From the NCBI RefSeq assembly GCF_008710275.1, contig NZ_VYQE01000004.1:124001-188000 (forward strand): a stretch of DNA of 64,000 nucleotides, in the 5' to 3' direction. Of the stretch, positions 26,558 through 36,473 are shown piece by piece; within the stretch, counting starts at the first letter, position 1, and the number at the start of each line of letters is the position of its first letter. The notes under the pieces were generated by a model, which saw only the letters and a program-made list of their open reading frames with translations, was not told where the DNA came from and did no database searches. This stretch comes from Histidinibacterium aquaticum. Lineage in GTDB: Bacteria > Pseudomonadota > Alphaproteobacteria > Rhodobacterales > Rhodobacteraceae. The position numbers and the translations under genes were made by a program.

Positions 26558-26589
26558 TTGACATGCCCGCGCTTTCGCAATCGATTGCG
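26558..26589 (+). promoter_or_regulatory. Predicted promoter and overlapping LacI-type operator for the TauE/SafE gene
   Basis: TTGACA at 26558-26563 is a consensus -35 element. The -10 window, 17 nt further on, falls inside a perfect 14-bp palindrome CGCAATCGATTGCG (26576-26589). Repressor bound there would cover the -10. The gene starts at 26640. The rest of the 467-nt divergent gap holds the other operators and no gene that I can support. Confidence 0.6.
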
Positions 26590-26639
26590 CGAACACGTCA
26601 GGGCAACAGGCGCTGATTCGAAAAAGGGGCGATTCGGCG

Positions 26640-27392
26640 ATGTTGGCCAATCTGGATATTCAGGCACTGCTCGCGGTGATCGTCGCCCTTGGCCTCGGCG
26701 GCTTCGTCAAGGGAGCGACGGGCTCTGGCGCGCCGCTGGTCGCCGTGCCGGTCATGGCCGCCTTCTACGACGTGAAGATGGCCATCGTGGTCATGGTCGT
26801 CCCCAATCTCGTGAACAACGCGCTCCAGGCTTGGAGCTACCGCGAGCACATCCACCCGCCCAAGCTCGCGCTGTTCATGGCGCTGGGATCCATCCCCGGC
26901 ATCTTTCTCGGCACGCGCCTTCTCTCGGCGCTGGAGCCGGAGACTCTGTCTCTCGCGCTCGGCGTCCTGCTCGTGTGCTACCTTCTCCTGAGGATCTTCA
27001 ATCCGCAGGCCGAACTCGGCCGCCGGGTTGCGCTCTTCCTCAGCTTCCCGGCCGGGTTCGGTGCAGGTCTGCTGCACGGGACCGCCGGGATATCCGGTCC
27101 TGCGGCGGTCCTCTTCCTCAGCACGATGAACCTCGCCCGGCCCGCCTTCGTCGGCACGATCTCGGCCTTCTTCGTGACGGGTGCGGTCGCCCATATCCCG
27201 GCGCTCTGGCAGCAGGACCTGCTGACGTGGAACGGCCTGATGATCTCCACGCTGGCGCTGATCCCTGTCAGCCTCTGCCTGCAGCTCGGCAACCGGGCCG
27301 CCCGGCGTCTGCCGAAGGAGACTTTCAACCGGTGGGTCCTCGTCCTGATCGCCGTGCTGGCGGCGCGGCTGCTCTGGCGCGGCCTGGCCTAG
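26640..27392 (+). CDS. TauE/SafE (TSUP) family membrane transporter
   Basis: A 250-residue membrane protein with about eight helices and the TSUP duplication: GLGGFVKGATGSGAPLVAVPVM in the first half and FPAGFGAGLLHGTAGISGPAAVLFL in the second. Members move sulfite, sulfoacetate or other organic anions across the inner membrane. It is divergent from the catabolic array and shares its operator region, so it probably exports a by-product or imports a substrate of the same pathway. It overlaps the convergent iorB-like stop by 4 nt. Confidence 0.9.
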   Translation: MLANLDIQALLAVIVALGLGGFVKGATGSGAPLVAVPVMAAFYDVKMAIVVMVVPNLVNNALQAWSYREHIHPPKLALFMALGSIPGIFLGTRLLSALEPETLSLALGVLLVCYLLLRIFNPQAELGRRVALFLSFPAGFGAGLLHGTAGISGPAAVLFLSTMNLARPAFVGTISAFFVTGAVAHIPALWQQDLLTWNGLMISTLALIPVSLCLQLGNRAARRLPKETFNRWVLVLIAVLAARLLWRGLA

Positions 27393-29485
27393 GCGCTGAC
27401 CGCCGCGATGACGGACTCGCGCGTCAACGGCAGGGACAGTACCGGCACTCCGATCATCCGCTGAACGGCGTTCCCGAGCGCCGCGGCGACCGGGCCTTGC
27501 ACAGCTTCCGCGCAGCCGAGCGGCGGCTCCTCGGGTCTGTCGATCATCTCCACCCTGACCTCGGGGATCTCCGAGAACCGCAGGATCGGGTAGTCGCCCC
27601 AGCCCGCGGTTCCGATAGCAGGGCCGTCCAGCGTCAGAGCCTCCTTGAGAGTCCAGCTCAGGGATTGAATCGCCCCGCCCTCGAGCTGGTTGAGTGCACC
27701 GTCAGGATTGACGACCTCGCCCATGTCGCAGGCGATCCGGACCCGGGTCGCACGCAACTCGTCGCCAAGTTCGGCCTCCACCAACACCGCCGCCCAGGCC
27801 GCCGTGTTCTTGTACCGGGCGAAGGCGATGCCCCAGTTCCGTTCCTCGGTTTCCTCTCCGATGATGTCGCTCGACATGGCCCGCAGTCGTTCGAGAACCT
27901 CGCGGGACCGCTTGTCCTCCAGGTTTGCGAGCCTCACCTCGAAGGGATCGAGCCCGCGCTCGATGATCGCGGCCTCCAGGGCGGTCTCGATGCCATAGAC
28001 GTTGAGGTACGCGCCCAGCGCGCGGAGCGAGGAGGTCCTCCAGGGCAGCCCCGTGACCAGCTTGCGTTCCGTCAAGTGTGCGCCTGTCCCGTAGAGCGGA
28101 ACACCGTTGCGGGCGGCCCCCCCGCCCCGCGCGGCGGGAAGATCGCCGGGCACGGGAAAGGGAAAGGGCTTGTCCAGCAAGTGACCGGACCGAAGGCAGG
28201 GCGCGCCGTTGGTGCTGGGTCGCGTCGCATGGGGCGGGCTAGTGACGTTGACGTGCATCCCATCGAGCCGCCCTGTCTCGTCCATCCAGATACGAACCCG
28301 GGTCATCATCGCCGCCCCGACCGGGGCTGCCCGGAACTCCGAGGCGCGGTTCCAGCTCAGCCGAACGGGACGCCCGGGGCAAGCGCGGGCGAGAAGCGCC
28401 GCTTCGAGAGCCGCATCGTCGGCGCCGTTGTGACCATAGCAGCCGGCTCCGTTCGCGTGGATGACGCGCACCCGCTCCTCGGGCTCTCCGAAGACTTCTG
28501 CAATGGCCTTGCGCAAGGGATAGACGCCCTGGGTATGCGACCAGACCGTCAGCCCCTCCTCGGTCCATTGCGCGAGTGCCGTCGAGGGCCCCATTGCGCC
28601 ATGGCTGAGAAAGGGGCGGCGAACGGTGAAGTCGGCGGTGGCCTCTGCTTCGGGCAGCATGCCTGCCGAGTCGATCTCCTCGACCTCGGCATCGCTGGCC
28701 TCGAGTTCGTGGAACGGGTCCGAGGGACCATCGGGCGTGGCCCAGCTCAAGCGCGCCTCGAACCAGCGCGCGGCTGCGGCGGCCTGGGCCTCCGTCTCGG
28801 CAACGATCCCGAGAAAGCCCCCGTCTCGCACGACGGTCACGACGCCGGGTCGAGAGGCCAGAGTGTCGAGGTCGGTATCGTCAGCGAGGCGCGAGTCGAG
28901 TGTCGGCGGATGAAAGACCCGACCGAAGAGCAGACCTTCCGGCGCCATGTCGTGGACGAAAGGCGCGCCCACCATGCGGTCGCGCAGGTCGATCCTGTCG
29001 AGCGCATTCAGATGCCGGGCGCCAGCCGGCTTCGGCCCGGCGTGATCACTCACCGGAACGCCGAGGTCGATCTCCCCCGCGAGCCCCGCAAGCGTCAGGT
29101 CCGTTGCTGTCTCACCATCGATAATTCGACCCTGTTTCACCGCAAGTAGGCTCAAACCGGCGTTCAGGCGACGCGCGGCTTCTCCCAGGACCAGGGCCCT
29201 CAGCGCCGAGGTGGCCGACCGGATCGCGGCGCCGCCCTGGCTGATCGAGAGGCTGCCGGCGGTGAACCCTTCGTCCGGGCTCGCGCCCGTATCCGGTCCG
29301 GTGATCTCGAGGCTATCGGGCGGCACGTCGAGCTCCTCCGCCGCCATCTGCTTCAACGCGGTCAGCGCACCCTGGCCGAGCTCGGCGCGGCCGGTGCAGA
29401 CCCGCAGGCGACCTCCACCGATCGGAGTGAGCCAGTCCGATATGAGCGGGGCACTCTGGAGCCCGGGGGGCAGTTTCGCAGCCAT
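27389..29485 (-). CDS. Molybdenum hydroxylase large subunit (isoquinoline 1-oxidoreductase beta-like)
   Basis: The 698-residue protein is a xanthine-oxidase-family Mo-cofactor subunit. It begins near the first molybdopterin-contact region (GGGRLRVCTGRAELGQGALTALKQMAAEEL) and contains TAGSLSISQGG, and its likely catalytic Glu is in LGCAEAVQGPVAAALGNAV. Such enzymes hydroxylate N-heterocycles or aldehydes. Compared with IorB or NicB it has no cytochrome c extension, and no FAD subunit gene is nearby. ATG at 29485 overlaps the stop of the small subunit. It lies under a LacI-type operator with that gene, tying it to the same regulon. Confidence 0.9.
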   Translation of the reverse strand: MAAKLPPGLQSAPLISDWLTPIGGGRLRVCTGRAELGQGALTALKQMAAEELDVPPDSLEITGPDTGASPDEGFTAGSLSISQGGAAIRSATSALRALVLGEAARRLNAGLSLLAVKQGRIIDGETATDLTLAGLAGEIDLGVPVSDHAGPKPAGARHLNALDRIDLRDRMVGAPFVHDMAPEGLLFGRVFHPPTLDSRLADDTDLDTLASRPGVVTVVRDGGFLGIVAETEAQAAAAARWFEARLSWATPDGPSDPFHELEASDAEVEEIDSAGMLPEAEATADFTVRRPFLSHGAMGPSTALAQWTEEGLTVWSHTQGVYPLRKAIAEVFGEPEERVRVIHANGAGCYGHNGADDAALEAALLARACPGRPVRLSWNRASEFRAAPVGAAMMTRVRIWMDETGRLDGMHVNVTSPPHATRPSTNGAPCLRSGHLLDKPFPFPVPGDLPAARGGGAARNGVPLYGTGAHLTERKLVTGLPWRTSSLRALGAYLNVYGIETALEAAIIERGLDPFEVRLANLEDKRSREVLERLRAMSSDIIGEETEERNWGIAFARYKNTAAWAAVLVEAELGDELRATRVRIACDMGEVVNPDGALNQLEGGAIQSLSWTLKEALTLDGPAIGTAGWGDYPILRFSEIPEVRVEMIDRPEEPPLGCAEAVQGPVAAALGNAVQRMIGVPVLSLPLTRESVIAAVSA

Positions 29486-29958
29486 CACGCTCTCCCCATT
29501 TGCTCGGCGGCGTCCAGGACCGCATTCAGCATTCTCTGGTGGGCACCACACCGGCACAGGCTCGGATCCAGCGCTGCGGCGATCCCCTCACGGCTCACTG
29601 GCGCGTCGGAGTCGAGGTACGCCCGCGCGCGCATCAGGATGCCCGGCAGGCAGTAGCCGCACTGCCCCGCCTGATGCTCCAGGAAGGCTGTCAGCAGGGG
29701 ATGGTCGCCCTCTGGACCAGCAAGGCTCTCGGCCGTGGTCACCGTTTTGCCCTCGATATCTTCCGCCGGGAGGGTGCACGAAAAGACCGGTTCGCCGTCG
29801 ACGAGAACCGTGCAGGCCCCGCAGCTCTCCTCACCGCATCCCAGCCGGGCAGAGCGCAGGCCGAGCTGCTCCCTCAGCACCAGGAGCAGGCTCGTCCCCT
29901 CCTCCGCGCTGAACCGTCGTTGTTCGCCGTTGATCGTACAGGTCGTCTCGCCGTCCAT
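29485..29958 (-). CDS. Molybdenum hydroxylase [2Fe-2S] small subunit (IorA-like)
   Basis: A 157-residue protein with two iron-sulfur sites. The plant-type ferredoxin motif is LGCGEESCGACTVL followed by FSCTLP. The C-terminal four-helix site is QCGYCLPGILMRAR followed by CRCGAH. It passes electrons from the Mo centre to an acceptor that is not encoded here. The start at 29958 has GGAGGACC just upstream. A LacI-type palindrome lies 16 nt before the start codon. Confidence 0.94.
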   Translation of the reverse strand: MDGETTCTINGEQRRFSAEEGTSLLLVLREQLGLRSARLGCGEESCGACTVLVDGEPVFSCTLPAEDIEGKTVTTAESLAGPEGDHPLLTAFLEHQAGQCGYCLPGILMRARAYLDSDAPVSREGIAAALDPSLCRCGAHQRMLNAVLDAAEQMGRA

Positions 29959-29973
29959 GGTCGGTCCTCCCGC

Positions 29974-29985
29974 GCAAACGATTGC
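29974..29985. promoter_or_regulatory. LacI-type operator before the molybdenum hydroxylase genes
   Basis: GCAAACGATTGC keeps the GCAA-n-CG-n-TTGC pattern. On the minus strand a weak TTGAGC -35 (complement of 30001-30006) would put the -10 inside this site. The position just upstream of the IorA-like start fits repression. Confidence 0.65.
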
Positions 29986-30092
29986 ACCAGTTCGACCAAG
30001 GCTCAAGCCCGTCCGGACAAAACAGTCCGGCCGGATTGACTTGGAGGCCGGGTGACGCGATGCGACATGGGCCAAGACCGAAGAGGTTCGCC

Positions 30093-31103
30093 GTGAAAGT
30101 CTTCATCACCGGCACAGCCGGGTTCATCGGATTCCACCTCGCCAGGCTGCTGCTCGACGAGGGGATCGAGGTCCACGGCTTCGACGGGATGACGGACTAC
30201 TACGACGTCACCCTCAAGCAGCGGCGTCACCAGATGCTGCTGCAAAGCCCAGGCTTCTCCACGACCGAAGCGCTTCTGGAGGATCAGGCGGCGCTGGACG
30301 CGGCGGTCGACGGCTTCGGGCCGGACATCATCGTCCACCTCGCCGCGCAGGCGGGGGTGCGCTACTCGCTCGAGAACCCGCGGGCCTACATCGAGGCCAA
30401 CGTCGTCGGGACCTTCAACGTGATGGAGGCCGCGCGGCGGTGGGAGGTGCGGCATCTGCTGATGGCGTCCACATCTTCGGTTTACGGGGCGAACGAAGCG
30501 ATGCCCTTCGCCGAGATGGACAAGGCGGATACGCAGCTCACGATCTATGCCGCCACGAAGAAGGCGAACGAGAGCATGGGGCATTCCTATGCCCATCTCC
30601 ATGACCTGCCGACCACGATGTTCCGGTTCTTTACCGTCTACGGACCGTGGGGACGGCCGGACCTGGCGTACTTCAAGTTCACCGACGCGATCCTCGAGGG
30701 GCGGCCGATCGACATCTACAACCACGGCGACATGTACCGGGACTTCACCTACGTGGACGATCTGGTCCGCGGGATCCGGCTGCTGATCGACGCGGTGCCG
30801 GTGCGGCCCGCGTCGGCGGAGGAGGTTGCGGAGGGGGACAGCCTCTCGCCGGTGGCGCCGTTCCGGGTGGTGAACATCGGTAACAGCCAGAAGGTGCGGC
30901 TGCTGGATTTCGTCGACGCGATCGAGGCGGAGCTCGGGATCGAGGCGAAGCGGAACTACATGGAGATGCAGCCCGGGGACGTGCCGGCGACCTGGGCGGA
31001 CGCGAGCCTCCTGCAGAGCCTCACCGGGTACCGGCCGGAAACTGATATCCGGGAGGGAATCGCCAGGTTTGTGGCCTGGTACCGCGACTATTACGGACGC
31101 TGA
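30093..31103 (+). CDS. UDP-glucuronate 4-epimerase-like NAD-dependent epimerase
   Basis: A 336-residue extended short-chain dehydrogenase with GTAGFIGFHLARLLLDEG, the active-site segment STSSVYGANEAMP and the YAATKKANE motif (Tyr and Lys present). These are typical of CapI/LspL-type UDP-glucuronate epimerases. They give UDP-galacturonate for surface polysaccharide or lipopolysaccharide. The GTG start at 30093 has AAGAGG six bases upstream; ATG at 30060 is an alternative with a poorer site. It stands alone between the hydroxylase and choline genes, 10 kb from the polysaccharide module. Confidence 0.88.
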   Translation: MKVFITGTAGFIGFHLARLLLDEGIEVHGFDGMTDYYDVTLKQRRHQMLLQSPGFSTTEALLEDQAALDAAVDGFGPDIIVHLAAQAGVRYSLENPRAYIEANVVGTFNVMEAARRWEVRHLLMASTSSVYGANEAMPFAEMDKADTQLTIYAATKKANESMGHSYAHLHDLPTTMFRFFTVYGPWGRPDLAYFKFTDAILEGRPIDIYNHGDMYRDFTYVDDLVRGIRLLIDAVPVRPASAEEVAEGDSLSPVAPFRVVNIGNSQKVRLLDFVDAIEAELGIEAKRNYMEMQPGDVPATWADASLLQSLTGYRPETDIREGIARFVAWYRDYYGR

Positions 31104-31118
31104 AGCGGCCGGGGATCA

Positions 31119-31142
31119 AGGGTGTCCAAGTTTGGACACCCT
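31119..31142. repeat. Perfect inverted repeat between the epimerase and betA
   Basis: AGGGTGTCCAA (31119-31129) and TTGGACACCCT (31132-31142) are separated by two bases, then an AT-rich stretch runs to 31200. Between two convergent genes this could be a bidirectional terminator, though a two-base loop must open further in RNA. It also resembles a TGTCCAA-type protein-binding dyad. Confidence 0.6.
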
Positions 31143-31196
31143 CATATCCGTCTGGAATCATTATATTTTCATGGTTAACGGCGGTTTCTTTAACCT

Positions 31197-32855
31197 TTAG
31201 CGCTGAGCCGTCTCCCAGTCGGGATGCACCCAGGGCTGCACGTTCTCCCGCGGGAGCGGGGTGCGGCCGAGGATGTGGTCCGACATCTTCTCGCCCACCA
31301 TGATCGAGGGGCCGTTGAGGTTGCCGTTGGTGATCTGCGGAAAGATCGAGCTGTCGATGACGCGCAGCCCCTCGGCGCCGATCACCCGGCCCTCGCCGTC
31401 GACCACCGCCTCGGGGTCGTCGGGACGGCCCATGCGGCAGGTGCCGCAGGGGTGATAGGCGCTCTCGGCATGGTCGCGCACGAAGGCGTCGATCTCGTCG
31501 TCGCTCACCACGTCGGAGCCGGGCTGGATCTCGCGGCTGACATAGGGCCGGAAAGCCTCGGTCGCGAAGAGCTCGCGCGTGTGGCGCACGGCGGCGCGGA
31601 ACTCGGCCCAGTCGTCGGGGTGGCTCATGTAGTTGAAGCGGATCACCGGCGTATCGCCCGGATCGGCAGACCGCAGTCGGACCGTCCCGCGCGACTTAGA
31701 CCGCATCGGCCCGACATGCGCCTGGAAGCCGTGCCCCTTGAGCGCCGCCTTGCCATCGTAGCGAACGGCGAGCGGCAGGAAGTGGAACTGGATGTCGGGA
31801 TAGCGAATCCCGGCGGCGGAGCGGATGAAGCCAGCGCTCTCGAACTGGTTGGTCGCCCCCGGTCCACCGCCCGTAAGCAGCCAGCGGGCGCCGACGTAGG
31901 CTTTGCCCAGCAGACTCCAGTAGCGGTAGAGCGTGACCGGCTGGCTCGAGGCCATCTGGATGTAGACCTCCAGGTGGTCCTGCAGGTTTGCCCCGACCCC
32001 GGGGCGATCTGCGCGCACCTCGATGCCGTGACGCTTGAGTTCCTCCGCGGGGCCGATGCCGGAGAGCATCAGCAGCTTCGGCGAATTGATCGACGATGCG
32101 GCGAGGATGACCTCTTTTCCCGCGCGAATCGTCTCTGTCCTGCCTCGACGGGTCACCTCGATGCCGGTGGCACGACCCTCCTCGAAGACGACGCGTCGGG
32201 CGAGACCCCGGACAAGCCGGCAATTCGGGCGCTTGAGCGCGGGCCGCAGGTAGGCGTTGGCGGCGGACCAGCGGCGACCGCGGTGGATGGTCGCCTCCAT
32301 CGGGCCGAAACCTTCCTGCTTCTCGCCATTGTAGTCGTCGGTGACCTCGTAGCCCGCCTCGCGGCCCGCCTCGACGAAGGCCGAGACGAGGGGGTTGTCG
32401 CGCTGGCCGCGGCTGACGTGGAGCGGCCCGTCACTGCCGCGCCAGGAGGGATCGCCGCCGTGACCGGCCGGGTTCCAGTGCTCCATCCGCTTGTAGTAGG
32501 GCAGCACGTCGGCATAGCCCCAGCCGGTCGCGCCCATCTCTTCCCAGGCGTCGAAGTCGCCTGCATGACCACGCACGTAGACCATGCCGTTGATCGAGGA
32601 CGACCCACCGATGACCTTGCCGCGCGGGACAGCCATCTTGCGGTTGTTCATATGCGGCTCGGGCTCGCTCCAGTAGCCCCAGTCGTAGCGCTTCATGTTC
32701 ATCGGGTAGCTGAGCGCGCCCGGCATCTGGATGAAAGGCCCGGCGTCAGACCCGCCGTATTCCACCACGATGACCGAGGCCCCCGCCTCCGACAGGCGAT
32801 AGGCCGCCGCGCAGCCGGCGGAGCCGGCTCCGACGATGACGTAATCCGCTTGCAT
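31197..32855 (-). CDS. betA: Choline dehydrogenase
   Basis: The 552-residue FAD-dependent GMC oxidoreductase oxidises choline to betaine aldehyde. The FAD motif is [23 protein letters not shown] signatures include [23 protein letters not shown] and [20 protein letters not shown], and the catalytic His region is [21 protein letters not shown] at 32855 is the family start although the frame is open upstream. It is the last gene of betI-betC-betB-betA, 22 nt after betB. Confidence 0.96.
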   Translation of the reverse strand: MQADYVIVGAGSAGCAAAYRLSEAGASVIVVEYGGSDAGPFIQMPGALSYPMNMKRYDWGYWSEPEPHMNNRKMAVPRGKVIGGSSSINGMVYVRGHAGDFDAWEEMGATGWGYADVLPYYKRMEHWNPAGHGGDPSWRGSDGPLHVSRGQRDNPLVSAFVEAGREAGYEVTDDYNGEKQEGFGPMEATIHRGRRWSAANAYLRPALKRPNCRLVRGLARRVVFEEGRATGIEVTRRGRTETIRAGKEVILAASSINSPKLLMLSGIGPAEELKRHGIEVRADRPGVGANLQDHLEVYIQMASSQPVTLYRYWSLLGKAYVGARWLLTGGGPGATNQFESAGFIRSAAGIRYPDIQFHFLPLAVRYDGKAALKGHGFQAHVGPMRSKSRGTVRLRSADPGDTPVIRFNYMSHPDDWAEFRAAVRHTRELFATEAFRPYVSREIQPGSDVVSDDEIDAFVRDHAESAYHPCGTCRMGRPDDPEAVVDGEGRVIGAEGLRVIDSSIFPQITNGNLNGPSIMVGEKMSDHILGRTPLPRENVQPWVHPDWETAQR

Positions 32856-32877
32856 GTTTTCGTCCTCCGGACGCCCC

Positions 32878-34335
32878 TCAGTAGGGCGCTTCGACGGGTC
32901 CGGCGCCGACGTAGACGCTCTTGACCTGTGTCCAGTGCGCGATCGCCTCGCGCGAGTTTTCCCGGCCGACGCCCGAGAGCTTGACGCCCCCGAAGGGCAT
33001 CTCGACCGGCGTGAGATTGTAGGTGTTGATCCAGGTGGTCCCAGCCTGCAGCCGCCCGACGACCCGGTGCGCCCGGGCGAGATCGCGGGTGAAGACCCCG
33101 GCGGAGAGACCGTAGGGGGTCGCATTGGCCCGGCGTACCGCCTCGTCTTCCTCGTCGAAGGCGAGGACGGAGAGCACGGGGCCGAAGATCTCTTCGCGGG
33201 CGATGGTCATGTCGTCGGTGACATCGGCGAAGACGGTCGGGTCGACGAACCAGCCGTCACGGTTCGACCGTGTCCCGCCGGTGACCAGCCGCGCGCCCTC
33301 TGCCTTGCCCTTCTCGATGTAGTCGAGAACGATCTGCATCTGCCGCTCGCTGGCCATGGGGCCATAGTTCACGGCCTCGTCCATCGGATCGCCCATGACG
33401 ACGCCGCGCAGGCGCTCGGTCATGCGGTCGAGGAAGGGCTCGACCAGCGGGCGCTCGATGAAGACCCGGGTGCCGTTCGAGCAGATCTGTCCCGAGGAAT
33501 AGAAGTTGCCCAGGATCGCGCCGGAGACCGCGGCGTCGAGGTCCGCGTCGCCGAAGACGAGCATGGGCGACTTGCCCCCGAGCTCCATCGTGACGTGGCG
33601 CATGCCCTCGGCGGCGGTGGAATAGACCCGCTTTCCGGTCGGGACGGAGCCGGTGAGAGAGACCTTGGCGACGCGATCGTCGGTGATGAGCGCCTCGCCC
33701 ACTTGGCCATGGCCCTGCACAACGTTGAAGACGCCGGGAGGGGCACCGGCCTCGGTCAGGATCTCGGCCAGCTTGAGCGCAGAAAGCGGCGTGACCTCTG
33801 AGGGCTTGAAGACCATCGTGTTGCCGCAGGCGAGCGCCGGGGCGGCCTTCCAGCTGGCGATCTGGATCGGGTAGTTCCAGGCGCCGATGCCGACGCAGAC
33901 ACCCAGCGGCTCGCGCCGGGTATAGAAGAAGTCATCGCCCAGCTGAACATGCTCACCACCGATGGTGGAGGCGATGCCGCCGAAGAACTCCAGCGCCTCC
34001 GCACCGCTCTCGGCGTCGGCGACGAGTGTCTCCTGCAAGGGCTTGCCGGTGTCGAGGGTCTCGAGCTCGGACAGCTCGCGGTTGCGCTCGCGGATGATCT
34101 CGGCGGCGCGGCGCAGGATGCGGCCGCGCTCGGTGCCGGTCATGGCGGCCCACTCGGGCTGGGCGCGCTCGGCGGCGGCGAGGGCGCGGTCGACGATCGA
34201 GGGCGTGGCGTCGTGCAGGGCTGCGATGGTCTCTCCCGTGGCGGGATAGAGACTGTTCAGCTCCGCGCCGTCCTTGTCCTCGACATAGGCGCCGTCGACG
34301 TAGTGGCTAGCTTGGGGTTGGGCTCTCATGGTCAT
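32878..34335 (-). CDS. betB: Betaine aldehyde dehydrogenase
   Basis: The 485-residue NAD(P)-dependent dehydrogenase converts betaine aldehyde to glycine betaine. Motifs include [22 protein letters not shown], catalytic Glu in [12 protein letters not shown], catalytic Cys in [13 protein letters not shown], and [14 protein letters not shown] at the C-terminus. ATG at 34335 overlaps the betC stop (ATGA), with a second in-frame ATG two codons later. It is the second step of the choline-to-betaine route for osmoprotection or catabolism. Confidence 0.96.
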   Translation of the reverse strand: MTMRAQPQASHYVDGAYVEDKDGAELNSLYPATGETIAALHDATPSIVDRALAAAERAQPEWAAMTGTERGRILRRAAEIIRERNRELSELETLDTGKPLQETLVADAESGAEALEFFGGIASTIGGEHVQLGDDFFYTRREPLGVCVGIGAWNYPIQIASWKAAPALACGNTMVFKPSEVTPLSALKLAEILTEAGAPPGVFNVVQGHGQVGEALITDDRVAKVSLTGSVPTGKRVYSTAAEGMRHVTMELGGKSPMLVFGDADLDAAVSGAILGNFYSSGQICSNGTRVFIERPLVEPFLDRMTERLRGVVMGDPMDEAVNYGPMASERQMQIVLDYIEKGKAEGARLVTGGTRSNRDGWFVDPTVFADVTDDMTIAREEIFGPVLSVLAFDEEDEAVRRANATPYGLSAGVFTRDLARAHRVVGRLQAGTTWINTYNLTPVEMPFGGVKLSGVGRENSREAIAHWTQVKSVYVGAGPVEAPY

Positions 34336-35840
34336 TCTCCCCTCGGAAAGCGCTGGCTCTCTTCCAGCACGTTGAGGTCCATGTGGTTGCGCATGTACCG
34401 CTCGGACGCCTTCTGCAGGGGCTGGAAGTCCCAGGGGTAGTAGGCGCCGTTGCGGAGCGACTCGTAGACGACCCAGCGGCGGGCCTGGCTCTCGCGCACG
34501 TCTAGGTCGTACTGGCCGAGGTCCCAGGTCTCTTCCGCGATGCGCCGGAACTCGGAGGTCGTCTCGCGGTGCTCTGGCTCTGCGGCCAGGTTGGTCAGCT
34601 CGTGGGGGTCGGCCTCGAGGTCGAAGAGCTGCTCGGGGTCGAGGGCGCAGCGGGTGTACTTCCACTTGCCCTGACGCAGGCAGACGAGCGGGGCGTAGGA
34701 GCCCTCGGCGGCGTACTCGATGAGCACGGGTTCCTCGCGCGGCTCGCCCTTGGCGGTGGGGATCAGCGACTGGCCGTCGGTCCAGGGCTTCACGTCGTCC
34801 ATCGAGACGCCGGTCAGCTCGCAGAGAGTTGGCGAGACGTCGATGGTGGAGACGGGCGTGTCGATCCGCTGAGGCTCGAGATCCGGGGCGGAGATCATAA
34901 GCGGCACGCGGGAGGAGCCTTCGTAGAAGCTCATCTTGAACCAGAGGCCGCGTTCTCCAAGCATGTCGCCGTGGTCGGAGAGGAAGAGGATGATCGCCTC
35001 CTGCCGGGTCGATTCGAGGGCGTCGAGGATCTCGCCGATCTTGTCGTCGATATAGGAAATGTTGGCGAAATAGGCTCTGCGCGAGCGGCGGATGTCCTCG
35101 TCGGTGATGTCGAAGCTGCGCCAGTCGTTGGCATCGAAGATCCGCTTGGAGTGCGGGTCGTGGTTCTCGTAGCCCATGGCCGGGACCTCGGGCAGGAGGT
35201 GTTCGCAATCCTCGTAGAGGTCCCAGTACTTGCGCCGTGCGACATAGGGGTCGTGCGGGTGGGTGAAGCTGACGGTCAGCGCCCAGGGCCGCTCGTCCCG
35301 GCCGCGCGACAGGTCGTAGATCTTGCGGGTGGCGTGGTAGGCGACCTCGTCGTCGTACTCCATCTGGTTGGTGATCTCGGCCACGCCGGCTCCGGTGACG
35401 GAGCCGAGGTTGTGGTACCACCAGTCGATCCGCTCGCCCGGCTTGCGGTAGTCCGGGGTCCAGCCGAAGTCGGCGGGGTAGACGTCGGTCGTCAGCCGCT
35501 CCTCGAAGCCGTGGAGCTGATCCGGCCCGACGAAGTGCATCTTCCCCGACAGACAGGTCTGGTAGCCCGCGCGCCGCAGGAAATGGGCGTAGGTCGGCAC
35601 GTCCGAGCGGAACTCGGCGGCGTTGTCGTAGACCCCGGTACTGGAGGGCAGCGCGCCCGACATGAAGGCCGCCCGGCCCGGCGCGCAGAGCGGCGAGCCA
35701 GTGTAGGCATTGCGGAAGCGCACCGATTTCTCCGCCAGCCGCTTGAGGTTCGGCGCGTGAAGCCAGTCCGCAGGCCCGTCGGGAAAGAGCGTGCCGTTGA
35801 GCTGGTCGACCATGAGAATCAGGATGTTTGGCGCGGTCAT
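34332..35840 (-). CDS. betC: Choline-sulfatase
   Basis: The 502-residue type I sulfatase hydrolyses choline-O-sulfate to choline and sulfate. The formylglycine motif C-x-P-x-R is CAPGR (Cys52), followed by [17 protein letters not shown]; the N-terminal metal site is ILMVDQLNG and the second is [18 protein letters not shown]. It needs the formylglycine-generating system for activation, which is not encoded here. It lies between betI and betB with 4-nt overlaps on each side, an arrangement known from Rhizobium and Roseobacter bet operons. Confidence 0.96.
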   Translation of the reverse strand: MTAPNILILMVDQLNGTLFPDGPADWLHAPNLKRLAEKSVRFRNAYTGSPLCAPGRAAFMSGALPSSTGVYDNAAEFRSDVPTYAHFLRRAGYQTCLSGKMHFVGPDQLHGFEERLTTDVYPADFGWTPDYRKPGERIDWWYHNLGSVTGAGVAEITNQMEYDDEVAYHATRKIYDLSRGRDERPWALTVSFTHPHDPYVARRKYWDLYEDCEHLLPEVPAMGYENHDPHSKRIFDANDWRSFDITDEDIRRSRRAYFANISYIDDKIGEILDALESTRQEAIILFLSDHGDMLGERGLWFKMSFYEGSSRVPLMISAPDLEPQRIDTPVSTIDVSPTLCELTGVSMDDVKPWTDGQSLIPTAKGEPREEPVLIEYAAEGSYAPLVCLRQGKWKYTRCALDPEQLFDLEADPHELTNLAAEPEHRETTSEFRRIAEETWDLGQYDLDVRESQARRWVVYESLRNGAYYPWDFQPLQKASERYMRNHMDLNVLEESQRFPRGE

Positions 35841-36415
35841 TCGGACTCCAGGAGCAGATCGAGGGTGGCGATGGTGCGGTCGGCCGCCTCCTCTCCGCCG
35901 AGATCGTCGGCGGCGAGGGCGGCGCGGATGTAGATGCCGTCGATGAGGGCCGCGAGCGTGTCGGCGATCATCGGGGCGCGGGGTCCGGCGAGCGGACGCA
36001 GCTCGTGCAGGAGGTTCGAGCGGAGCCGCTTCTGGTAGAGCGTCAGGAGCCTGCGCACATCGGCTGAAACCTGGGCCTGCACGTAGAAGTTCATCCAGGC
36101 GGCGATGACATCACGCCGGAAGTTCGCAGGCTCGAAACTGGCCCGGACGATGGCCTTGAGCCGGTCGCGAGGTGTCCGGGCTCCGGCCAGCTGGTTTCGG
36201 ACCGATGCGCCGTAGAGCTTGAGGATGTGACGCATCGCGGCGAGGAAGATCTGGCTCTTCCCGCCAAAATAGTGATGGGCGAGCGCGCTGGACACACCGG
36301 CCCTGCGCGCGATCTGTGCGACGGTCACGTCGAGCGCGCCGGACTGGCCGACCTCCTCGATGGTGGCCTCGATCAGCGCGGCACGCCGGACCGGTTCCAT
36401 GCCGGTGCGTGGCAT
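35837..36415 (-). CDS. betI: TetR-family repressor of choline genes
   Basis: The 192-residue protein starts [23 protein letters not shown], the BetI N-terminus, with the TetR HTH at [26 protein letters not shown]. BetI represses bet genes and releases DNA when choline is present. ATG at 36415 has GGAGG five bases upstream; a GTG at 36427 is the in-frame alternative. It heads the minus-strand bet operon and faces choX across a region with a likely operator. Confidence 0.95.
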   Translation of the reverse strand: MPRTGMEPVRRAALIEATIEEVGQSGALDVTVAQIARRAGVSSALAHHYFGGKSQIFLAAMRHILKLYGASVRNQLAGARTPRDRLKAIVRASFEPANFRRDVIAAWMNFYVQAQVSADVRRLLTLYQKRLRSNLLHELRPLAGPRAPMIADTLAALIDGIYIRAALAADDLGGEEAADRTIATLDLLLESE

Positions 36416-36441
36416 CCTATCCTCCACGGGCGTTGCATTAC

Positions 36442-36473
36442 TTGACTAGGTGATGTTTAATTGACTCGTCAAT
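36442..36473. promoter_or_regulatory. Probable BetI operator region
   Basis: ATTGAC-TC-GTCAAT (36460-36473) is a perfect dyad, and a second TTGACTAG element begins at 36442. TTGAC/GTCAA symmetry resembles BetI boxes as I remember them. It lies in the 88-nt divergent gap between betI and choX, so it could control both. Confidence 0.65.
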
